A DNA stretch of 7,402 nucleotides, from assembly GCA_023418705.1 (NCBI GenBank), contig JAEZYZ010000455.1, positions 1-7,402 on the forward strand, given 5' to 3'. The position numbers and the translations under genes are program-made. The first letter of the stretch is position 1. Each line of letters opens with the position of its first letter. The notes beneath the pieces are model-generated. The model made no database searches. It had not been told where the DNA came from and saw only the letters and a program-made list of their open reading frames with translations. The DNA is from Pseudomonadota bacterium (GTDB lineage: Bacteria > Myxococcota_A > Polyangia > Polyangiales > Polyangiaceae). Positions 1 through 5,326 of the stretch are shown here, piece by piece.

Positions 1-358
1 GGAAGCGCGCGCGTTCGATCACCTCGGTGTGGCGTGGGCCGCCCAGGTACGGCGCGATCATCAAGAGGCCGGTGAGGTGCAGCTCTCCCCGAGCGACGAC
101 GCCCCGGAGCTCCGGGTGCTGATGCACGAGCCGCGCCGCCTTGGCTCGCCGGAAGGCGGCATCTTCGCTCATGCGCAGCTCGTATTGGCACTAAGCGTAC
201 AGTGTCGCGCAAGCGCGGGCGCGATGGATGCCCCGCTCTTCCACCTCCCCGAGGTGCGCGAGCAGGTCGGCGAGGGTGACGTTGGAGCGCGCCGTGAGCC
301 GGCGCACGGCAGCGTGAAGATCGTCATCGGACAGAGATCTCAATGAGGATATTTTCAT
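1..358 (-). pseudogene. HNH endonuclease-like protein, interrupted by in-frame amber stop, 3' end outside window
   Basis: On the minus strand an ATG at 358 opens a frame (MKISSLRSLSDDDLHAA...) that is stopped by TAG at 193–191 after 55 residues. The same frame then stays open for another 63 codons to the window edge, and its sequence (CQYELRMSEDAAFRRAKAARL, then ELRGVVARGELHLTGLLMIAPYLG) continues the same protein family without any shift. From memory, the family is the N-terminal helical region of multicopy myxobacterial HNH endonucleases, in which a motif like 'F/Y-A/T-Y/F-C-x-x-E-L-x-x-SEDAA-x-R' spans this site. The TAG falls where Tyr or Phe is expected, so one base change (TAC or TAT to TAG) explains it. 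The HNH catalytic region would lie beyond base 1 and cannot be seen. No strong Shine-Dalgarno precedes the ATG. A 55-residue product would lack the nuclease domain, so I call it a pseudogene; stop readthrough, internal restart or a sequencing error are alternatives. Confidence 0.72.
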
Positions 359-516
359 ACCCTGAGGATGCGCGCTGTCGAGCTCGCGGCCACGCTGACA
401 CCTCGCGAGTCGATTTGTTCACGAAAAGCCGCCACAGCCGCCGCTGGGCGGGCACGCCGGGCTCTTCGCAGAGCGGCGCTGGTCCAGCGGGAGCTTTAGC
501 AGCGAGTCGTGTCAAG

Positions 517-546
517 CTTAATCGACCTTAATCGACCTCGATCGAC
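517..546. repeat. Three tandem 10-bp direct repeats (CTTAATCGAC)
   Basis: Two exact copies of CTTAATCGAC (517–526, 527–536) are followed by a third with two changes, CTCGATCGAC (537–546). The shared core ATCGAC recurs every 10 bases, about one DNA turn, and the array is more A+T-rich than its surroundings. Such phased repeats can be protein-binding sites, but an expired simple repeat or a mobile-element end is equally possible. The binding partner is unknown. Confidence 0.75.
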
Positions 547-631
547 ATGGATGGGTGAAGACTTGAAGCGGTCTCCTGTTCGCTGACCTCCAGTGTCGTT
601 TCAGCGCGCCGCGTTTACTCGATCGGATCAC

Positions 632-657
632 CCGTCGTTCGAACCACCGGACGACGG
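632..657 (+). repeat. Strong inverted repeat / hairpin
   Basis: Arms CCGTCGT (632–638) and ACGACGG (651–657) are perfectly complementary. In a plus-strand transcript the stem extends inward through one G·U pair and two more G-C pairs, giving a 10-bp stem with a 6-base loop (AACCAC, 642–647). The G·U pair would be an A·C mismatch in a minus-strand transcript, which favours a plus-strand RNA role. No T-run follows on either strand, so it is not a classical intrinsic terminator. Confidence 0.55.
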
Positions 658-688
658 ATTGAGCCCGTCGCTATTCTGTTTCACTTCA

Positions 689-847
689 CTCGTGCTCGGC
701 GTCGCGCGAGACACGACGGCTCCGGGAACGATCCACGCCCTCATCAACCAGGCTCGGGCCGATGTCTGGCAGCGCAGCAAACGTACCCTGACCGCAGAAA
801 CGGCTCGCATCGACGCAGACGGTTTGATCGTGCCGACCACGGGTACT
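689..847 (+). pseudogene. Degraded transposase fragment (IS1380/IS4-like DDE type)
   Basis: The plus-strand frame reads LVLGVARDTTAPGTIHALI, continues NQARADVWQRSKRTL, and ends ARIDADGLIVPTTGT. From memory this resembles the middle of IS1380-type transposases: an 'R-D-x-T-x-G-x-x-x-x-L-I' stretch, a 'VW' pair, then a strand carrying the first catalytic Asp followed by 'DADG-x-IV-x-TTG', after which the family normally has 'ECK-x-GMD'. Here the similarity stops at about 847, immediately at the end of the convergent gene whose stop codon is 848–850. About 50 residues remain of a protein usually several hundred long. The same frame begins at a GTG at 593 and stays open to 1249, but the part after 847 lies antisense to the next gene and is not considered coding. 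No terminal inverted repeats or target duplication could be identified. Family assignment is by eye. Confidence 0.5.
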
Positions 848-1879
848 CTAGGGATCCATCGCGACGCCGATCCGACTGCCAAGGTAGACGCCGTCGTCCC
901 TCGCCACCGGAGAAAATTGATGGACGACCAACGAGTAGCCTGCCTCGCTGCCGACCAGCGCGGTGATGCCGGCGCCAAGGTCGATGTGGCCCGCCAGGGC
1001 GACGCCCATCAACCACGCGATCCCGCCCGGTTCGTTGAACAGGCCTCCCCACGTGTGCTCACCGGTCAGCCGGGGTCCCAGCTCGACACCGGGCAGACCG
1101 CCAGGCGCGGCGGAAAGGCCCAGGCTTACGGCCGCCGCAGACATGGGAGTGGACCTCACCCATCGGGGCTGACCGAAGGTCAGGTCCATGCCTGCGTGCA
1201 GGGAGACCCAAGCGGAGACGGGATAGCGGAGGGCAGCTTCCGGACCTAGGAGCGTCATCGCATCGCTCGGATAAACCCGGGCGCGAAAGGCGCCCTCGAT
1301 AGACCATCCCGCTCCGATGGACCGGGCGGACTGCCGGGCTGGCTCGCGCAAGGCGTCCCCTCCTTCGCTCAGCCGCCGTGGCCACTCACCTCCTCCGACC
1401 TGGCGGATGGCAGCGGCGTGCGACCCACCGGACCGCTGCGCTTCCGCTGACGGTTCCGGGGACGCCTGGAACTCAGCCGAGCTGGCCTGCAGCAGCTCCG
1501 CTGCGGCGATCGCGACGACGCGGGGTCGCTCGGACATCTCCACGTCCGAAATCACGATCACTCGCCCGAGCCGGTCGGCGGACGCGCCGTCCATCACCGT
1601 CAACGACAGCTCCGTGGCGTCTGGGTCGCACTCGCCGGACTCGAACTGAATCTCGACGAGCAGCTCATCATCGACTCGCTCCCTCGGTGTCGCGCCATGG
1701 ACGAGCTTGACCTGCCCGACCCCGAAGCTTGTCAGCTCGACCCGCAACGCTTCTACGAGCTGCTCCTGATCGTAGGGTGGTTTGCCCTCGCAGGGCTGCA
1801 CCTGCACCTGCGCCCTCGCTGCTTCAGCGCTGGTCGCGGTTTGAGCCCCTGTGAGGGCCGGCCAAGCCAGGGCGAGCAC
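848..1879 (-). CDS. Exported protein with putative outer-membrane beta-barrel half; third gene of sigma–FecR operon
   Basis: A 343-residue protein starting at GTG 1879, 17 bases after the stop of the FecR-like gene. The N-terminus (MLALAWPALTGAQT) is a signal-peptide hydrophobic core with an Ala-x-x cleavage region; the basic n-region is missing, so the true start may be a rarer codon slightly upstream, where the frame would add Arg residues. Residues about 24–135 look like a compact alpha/beta periplasmic domain (LVEALRVELTSFGV, DDELLVEIQFE, ATELSLTVMD), with two cysteines (30 and 84). A low-complexity linker (about 136–185) follows, then alternating strands rich in Gly and aromatics (GWSIEGAFRARVYP, AWVSLHAGMDLTFG, GYSLVVHQFSP, GVYLGSRIGVAM) typical of a beta-barrel. 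I do not recognise a named family. Its position suggests it works with the FecR–sigma pair in the envelope. Its stop codon touches the transposase remnant. Confidence 0.85.
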   Translation of the reverse strand: MLALAWPALTGAQTATSAEAARAQVQVQPCEGKPPYDQEQLVEALRVELTSFGVGQVKLVHGATPRERVDDELLVEIQFESGECDPDATELSLTVMDGASADRLGRVIVISDVEMSERPRVVAIAAAELLQASSAEFQASPEPSAEAQRSGGSHAAAIRQVGGGEWPRRLSEGGDALREPARQSARSIGAGWSIEGAFRARVYPSDAMTLLGPEAALRYPVSAWVSLHAGMDLTFGQPRWVRSTPMSAAAVSLGLSAAPGGLPGVELGPRLTGEHTWGGLFNEPGGIAWLMGVALAGHIDLGAGITALVGSEAGYSLVVHQFSPVARDDGVYLGSRIGVAMDP

Positions 1880-1896
1880 CGCAAGCGATCCGCGGA

Positions 1897-3120
1897 TCAG
1901 CGTTCGAGCCAGCGCTGCACCTCTGCTCTGCGGCGTGGATTCCGGAACAGACGATCGTACTCATCCGCCGCCAAGCGCGCCTTGCGGGATTGGCCGGACT
2001 GAACGAGCGCCTGGATGAGCCGTACGTAGGCGTCCTCGCGCAACGCCTCCGGCAGTCCGAGCGACAACGCACGCCGCAGTGCGCGAGCCGCGTGACCGGG
2101 CCGCGCGAGCTCGAGCTCTACTCGGCCAAGGGTCAGCGCAGCCAGCGGAGCACGAGAGCTATCGGGGTGAAGCTCGAGAACCCGCTCCAGAGGCTCGATG
2201 GCATCGGCAGGGTGCCCGGACTTGCGAGCAATATCCGACAACGTCATCAAGGCGTCCTCTGCCCTGGACCGTTGGGTCTCCCGCCGAATGCCCTGCCGCC
2301 CGAGCCGGCGGTACGCCTCGACATAGCGCGCGTTCGCCGCTTCCTGGCGCCAGTCGTTGGACGAACCGGTCGTTGCTTGCGGAGCGCCGCGCTCCTCCGC
2401 TACGCGCTTCGCCGACGGGGACGACGCCGCATCGTCGTTCGGCTCGGGCGAAGGAGCCAAACGCGCGGTCGAGTCACGGTCAGCGTCGTCGGCGGCTACG
2501 TCGATACGACCGCCCGCGGACAGCTTCACGACGCCATCCTCCAGGCTCGGAGCGCGCACGAGAACGGCGCCGCGTTCGACCCGTACTCCCACAGAGCTCG
2601 CGCGCCGATCGACCTGAAAACGCGTGCCCACCACTTCGATGCTCGCGAGACCCGCTTCGACGACCCAGCGGCGAGGTCCGCCCGGCTGTACGTGGAACGT
2701 CGCTTTCCCCGCAGCCAATCGCACGATGAAAGCGGACGCGGAGGACGCCAGCGGCTCCAGCACGCCACCGGGTGCAACCACGATCGTCGATTCGTCGGCG
2801 AGCCTGACTGTGACGGCGCTTGCGTGCGCCGCTACTCTCACGGTGGGCACCGCAGTTCCTTGTTCTGTCAGCAGGGGGCCCGGACTGGTTCTCTCGGCGA
2901 CGAGAAATGGCGCTACGAACCCCGCCAGAACGACCGCAGCGGTGATCAGGCCGCTGATGAATGCCCAGCGTACCGGGCCGCCCCACACCGAGCGACCGTG
3001 CCGTGCTTTTTCGATCTGGCACCACACGCGCTGCATACGGGCAGCGCTCACTGGGTCGACCAGCACGCGCCCGAGGGGGGCCGGCACCTTCGTGGCGGGC
3101 GGTTCTGGAGCGTCAGGCAT
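1897..3120 (-). CDS. FecR-domain transmembrane protein with periplasmic TPR-like tail, likely regulator of the ECF sigma factor
   Basis: A 407-residue protein. The ATG at 3120 is chosen because it overlaps the sigma gene's stop by 8 bases (ATGCCTGA), a coupling arrangement; longer frames reaching 3474 only shadow the sigma gene. Residues 1–51 are cytoplasmic, 52–75 form one membrane segment (WAFISGLITAAVVLAGFVAPFLV), and the rest would be periplasmic. Residues about 100–210 match the FecR fold: a VRLADESTIVVAPGG strand pair, FIVRLAAGKATFHV, then VEAGLASIEVVGTRFQV and VRVERGAVLVR. After an acidic, Ser/Pro-rich linker (211–255), residues about 285–395 are helical repeats of TPR type (HPADAIEPLERVLELHPDSS; GHAARALRRALSLG). 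FecR proteins act as anti-sigma or sigma-modulating factors that relay an envelope signal. The short cytoplasmic tail has one Cys but no zinc-binding His/Cys anti-sigma motif, so sigma binding would be through another helix. The TPR tail could bind the downstream outer-membrane protein (inference). Confidence 0.88.
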   Translation of the reverse strand: MPDAPEPPATKVPAPLGRVLVDPVSAARMQRVWCQIEKARHGRSVWGGPVRWAFISGLITAAVVLAGFVAPFLVAERTSPGPLLTEQGTAVPTVRVAAHASAVTVRLADESTIVVAPGGVLEPLASSASAFIVRLAAGKATFHVQPGGPRRWVVEAGLASIEVVGTRFQVDRRASSVGVRVERGAVLVRAPSLEDGVVKLSAGGRIDVAADDADRDSTARLAPSPEPNDDAASSPSAKRVAEERGAPQATTGSSNDWRQEAANARYVEAYRRLGRQGIRRETQRSRAEDALMTLSDIARKSGHPADAIEPLERVLELHPDSSRAPLAALTLGRVELELARPGHAARALRRALSLGLPEALREDAYVRLIQALVQSGQSRKARLAADEYDRLFRNPRRRAEVQRWLER

Positions 3121-3748
3121 TCGCCGACTCCTCCTCCACGTAGGCATCCAGGCTAGCGCGCGCACGCAGCAACAAGCGCTTTGCCGTCGCTCGTGAGCAG
3201 CCGCAAGCGCGCGCCACTTCGTCGATCCGGTATCCTTCGACGTACCGGAGAATCCACGCCATCCGGGCAGCCGCCGGAAGGCGCTCGAGTGCCTGATCGA
3301 CCTCCCCGAGAATGGCCAGGAGCTCGGGACTGGCCGCTGGATCGGCTTGCGATGCGAGCGACACGTCATCTTCACCACGATCGAGCCCGAGCCGTCGCAA
3401 GAGCTTGCGGCGACGAAAGCGGCGATGTGCCTCACGCACCGCGATTTGCAGGACCCAGGCTCCGAAGGCCTCATCGTCGCTCAGCTGGTCGAGCCTACGA
3501 AAAGCGCTGACGAAGGCGTCCTGCACGACATCTTCTGCTTCCGAGCTGCGGGCTAGGAGCCGGAGCGTGACCCGCATCACCTCGCCGACGTGTCGTTGGT
3601 AGAGCGCCTCTTCGGCCCAGCGGTCACCCTGACGGGACCGCTGGACGAGCTCACGATCGGTCGCCGCCGGCTCGATGCGCATGCGCACCCGTCGGGCGCC
3701 AGCCGCGCGGGTGAAGTAAGCCTGGAGGGGGAGGAGCGCGATCTGCAT
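3113..3748 (-). CDS. RNA polymerase sigma factor, ECF (sigma-70 family, FecI-like)
   Basis: A 211-residue ECF sigma factor with only regions 2 and 4. Region 2 spans about residues 45–115 (EEALYQRHVGEVMRVTLRLL; SEAEDVVQDAFVSAFRRLDQL; AFGAWVLQIAVREAHRRFRRRK), including the usual core-binding 'AEDVVQDAF' motif. Region 4 spans about 150–205 (QALERLPAAARMAWILRYVEG, then the helix-turn-helix IDEVARACGCSRATAKRLLL). The Asp/Glu-rich linker between them is normal. It directs RNA polymerase to a small set of promoters, usually including its own. The gene leads the minus-strand operon and overlaps the FecR-like gene. Start choice is uncertain: ATG 3748 gives an N-terminal stretch (MQIALLPLQAYF) like related myxobacterial sigma factors as I recall them, whereas ATG 3682 or GTG 3688 would give about 189 residues starting near MRIEPAATDRELV. 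None has a clear Shine-Dalgarno. Confidence 0.9.
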   Translation of the reverse strand: MQIALLPLQAYFTRAAGARRVRMRIEPAATDRELVQRSRQGDRWAEEALYQRHVGEVMRVTLRLLARSSEAEDVVQDAFVSAFRRLDQLSDDEAFGAWVLQIAVREAHRRFRRRKLLRRLGLDRGEDDVSLASQADPAASPELLAILGEVDQALERLPAAARMAWILRYVEGYRIDEVARACGCSRATAKRLLLRARASLDAYVEEESANA

Positions 3749-3890
3749 GACGAGACGGCAAGTGGGCAGCGGAGACCGTTGTGTACGGCTCTACTGAGCC
3801 CCGAGGAGGACAAAGTGGCTCACGGGAGGCTCGAAAAGCCCACCTTCGCGCGGTTTGAGCCATTCTGCCGCTCCCGCGGCTCCGTAGGGC
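3749..3890. promoter_or_regulatory. Divergent promoter region with repeated GGCTC/GAGCC motifs
   Basis: These 142 bases separate the sigma operon (minus) from the phosphoesterase–barrel pair (plus), so both promoters must lie here or just inside the genes. The 5-mer GGCTC or its complement occurs six times: 3787–3791, 3796–3800, 3817–3821, 3828–3832, 3857–3861 and 3878–3882. The first two form the palindrome GGCTC-TACT-GAGCC, and TGAGCC at 3795 also pairs with GGCTCA at 3817. By base composition I would expect well under one copy. No consensus -35/-10 pair for either strand could be placed with confidence. Confidence 0.45.
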
Positions 3891-4721
3891 ATGAGGGCTT
3901 GGATGGCTGCCGCGCTTGCCGCGACCGGGTGCCTCTCGCCGACCCCGTTTGGCTCCGATCCGGAACAGCGCGACCTCAATGCACGTGCTCTGCAGAGCTT
4001 GAGGCGAGACCCGCGACCGATCGCCGCCGTTGCAGGACGGCTGACATTTGCCGCGCTGGGTGACACACACGGTGAATACGATGACCTGGTCGAAGCAGCC
4101 GAGTCCATCAACCGAAGGCAAGACGTGGAGCTCATCGCGCACATGGGCGATCTCACGGATTTCGGTCTTTTGCAGGAGTACTCCTGGGCACACGAAGCGC
4201 TCTCTCACCTGAGACGTCCTCTGTTCGTGACGATCGGCAATCACGACGCGATCTCTAGCGGTGAGCAGATCTACCTCAGAATGTACGGACCGCTCGACTA
4301 CAGCTTCGTTCACGAAGGAGTAAAATTCGTCTTCTTCAACTCCAATAGCCTCGAGTTTCCGGGCGCGGCACCCAATGAGCGCTGGCTCAAAAAGGAGGTT
4401 CGGCCTTCTGCGGAGGCTCGGGCGATCGTCCTCGTCACGCACCATCCGCCGTGGTCCAGCGACGCGCCGAGGTCGACCCGGCAATTCTACTCCGAGCTGC
4501 TAGAGACAGCCCAGATCACGGCTTGGATTCACGGCCATCTGTCCGAGTTTCAGCTCGTTCGCTATCACGGCGTCCCCGTGCTCCAGTGCGGTACCTTTCA
4601 GTGGTGGCGGGAGTACACCCTGGTGACGCTCGCCGGCGGCGCTGTCTCATTTCAACGGTGCAAGTATGACGACTGCCATGAAGTCGAACCGAGCTTCGAT
4701 CGATCGGAGCTTGCGCCGTGA
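3891..4721 (+). CDS. Lipoprotein calcineurin-like metallophosphoesterase
   Basis: A 276-residue protein with a complete metallophosphatase signature: GDTH (Asp58, His60), GDLTD (Asp87), GNHD (Asn117, His118), THHPP (His184) and the final IHGH (His214, His216). These residues bind a two-metal centre that hydrolyses phosphomono- or diesters. The N-terminus MRAWMAAALAATGCLSP is a very short signal ending in a lipobox (A-T-G-Cys14), so the enzyme is probably lipid-anchored and acts in the periplasm or at the outer membrane. The frame is closed by a TAG at 3885, so the start is ATG 3891 or ATG 3903; the latter has the better Shine-Dalgarno (GAGGG, 5 bases upstream) but leaves only nine residues before the Cys. 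The gene overlaps the next by four bases. Its substrate cannot be told from sequence; cyclic nucleotides, phospholipid headgroups or phosphoproteins are possible. Confidence 0.92.
   Translation: MRAWMAAALAATGCLSPTPFGSDPEQRDLNARALQSLRRDPRPIAAVAGRLTFAALGDTHGEYDDLVEAAESINRRQDVELIAHMGDLTDFGLLQEYSWAHEALSHLRRPLFVTIGNHDAISSGEQIYLRMYGPLDYSFVHEGVKFVFFNSNSLEFPGAAPNERWLKKEVRPSAEARAIVLVTHHPPWSSDAPRSTRQFYSELLETAQITAWIHGHLSEFQLVRYHGVPVLQCGTFQWWREYTLVTLAGGAVSFQRCKYDDCHEVEPSFDRSELAP
4706..4720 (+). promoter_or_regulatory. Ribosome binding site fixing the GTG start of the barrel protein gene
   Basis: GGAG at 4706–4709 lies 8 bases before the GTG at 4718–4720. The site sits inside the last codons of the phosphoesterase gene, whose TGA (4719–4721) overlaps the GTG as GTGA. 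This supports both the unusual start codon and translational coupling of the two genes. Confidence 0.65.
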
Positions 4722-5314
4722 TACCTTCAATGGCCGCCGTCGCGATGTTGGCGCTGCAGCCCGTCGCAGACGACGCCGTCGACAAGCGTCGCGATTCGGA
4801 CGCCCTGGGTTGGTGGGCTCCCGATTATGTGAAGCTGCAAACCGGCGGCTACGCCGGTCTGGCGGCGGCGGGCGTCGGCTATGCGGCCTTCGACGATGTC
4901 TTGAACGCTTCGCTGCTCTACGGATACGTCCCGGCGCTGGCTGCCGGGAGGACGGTGCACTCGCTGCACTTTGCGCTGCATGGGCGGCCGGTGGAGCTAC
5001 GTTTCGGTCCCGTTCGGTGGATCGTCTCTTACGCCGGGATCGGCGTGCTGCACACCTGGGGTGATCGCTACTTCATCTTGCTGCCGGCTCGCTACGCCGG
5101 CGGATACTATTCGCCGACCGGGCTGCATCTGATTGGGCATCTGGGGACCGAGGTCGATCTCGTCGCAGGCGGAGCGTCGATTTTCGAACGACACGGCCTG
5201 TACCTGGAGCTCTGCGCGCTCGAATTCTACGTTCGCCGCTACCTTCGAAACCCCGACTCTCTCGGACTTTCGGAGGTGGTCAGCTTGGCGTTCGGCTACC
5301 GCTTGGCCTTTTGA
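4718..5314 (+). CDS. Probable outer-membrane beta-barrel protein
   Basis: A 198-residue protein beginning at GTG 4718 with a short hydrophobic export signal (MIPSMAAVAMLALQPVADDA). The mature part begins with WWAPDYVKLQTGGYAGLAAAG and then alternates short strands with aromatic girdle residues: FDDVLNASLLYGYVP, VELRFGPVRWIVSYAGIGVL, YFILLPARYAGGYYSP, GLYLELCALEFYVRRYLR, ending SEVVSLAFGYRLAF. The terminal Phe with alternating hydrophobics is the usual barrel-insertion signal. From memory the 'WW-PDY-KLQ', 'LLYGYVP' and 'ILLP-RYP-GYY-PT-LH' elements recur in an uncharacterised bacterial family, so it seems conserved though unnamed. About eight strands would fit the length. It is co-translated with the lipoprotein phosphoesterase, suggesting both act on the same envelope process. 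Function unknown. Confidence 0.85.
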   Translation: MIPSMAAVAMLALQPVADDAVDKRRDSDALGWWAPDYVKLQTGGYAGLAAAGVGYAAFDDVLNASLLYGYVPALAAGRTVHSLHFALHGRPVELRFGPVRWIVSYAGIGVLHTWGDRYFILLPARYAGGYYSPTGLHLIGHLGTEVDLVAGGASIFERHGLYLELCALEFYVRRYLRNPDSLGLSEVVSLAFGYRLAF

Positions 5315-5326
5315 GCCCGTTCCCGA

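Larger units (their letters stand above)
359..688. other. Gene-free stretch upstream of the HNH-like pseudogene
   Basis: I see no convincing coding sequence in these 330 bases on either strand. The short open frames here have Arg/Ser/Pro-rich shadow-like composition and no family resemblance. The stretch contains the three 10-bp direct repeats at 517–546 and the hairpin at 632–657, listed separately. A TTGACA occurs on the minus strand next to the repeats, but the only -10-like element (TAAAGC) lies about 11 bases downstream, too close for a normal promoter. The region lies between a broken nuclease gene and a transposase remnant, so it may be decayed mobile DNA. Confidence 0.5.

Noticed and set aside
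29..346. Plus-strand 105-codon frame at the left end
   Set aside because: The opposite strand carries HNH-family sequence along its whole length, so this is a shadow.
495..520. TTGACA-like -35 box on the minus strand beside the 10-bp repeats
   Set aside because: The only A+T-rich -10 candidate (TAAAGC) is about 11 bases away, too close for a sigma-70 type promoter.
639..646. TTCGAACC resembling a tRNA T-loop
   Set aside because: No acceptor, D or anticodon stems can be drawn around it on either strand; the bases are explained by the hairpin at 632–657.
850..1249. Plus-strand extension of the transposase-like frame
   Set aside because: Beyond 847 the translation loses family resemblance and overlaps, antisense, a gene with a signal peptide and barrel pattern.
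1887..1898. Perfect 12-bp palindrome GATCCGCGGATC at the FecR/barrel gene junction
   Set aside because: One or two 12-bp palindromes are expected by chance in a window this size, and this one has no supporting context.
1990..3156. Long plus-strand open frame of 388 codons opposite the FecR-like gene
   Set aside because: It is antisense to a gene with clear FecR and TPR features, its product is Arg-rich and low in recognisable structure, and such frames are common in G+C-rich DNA.
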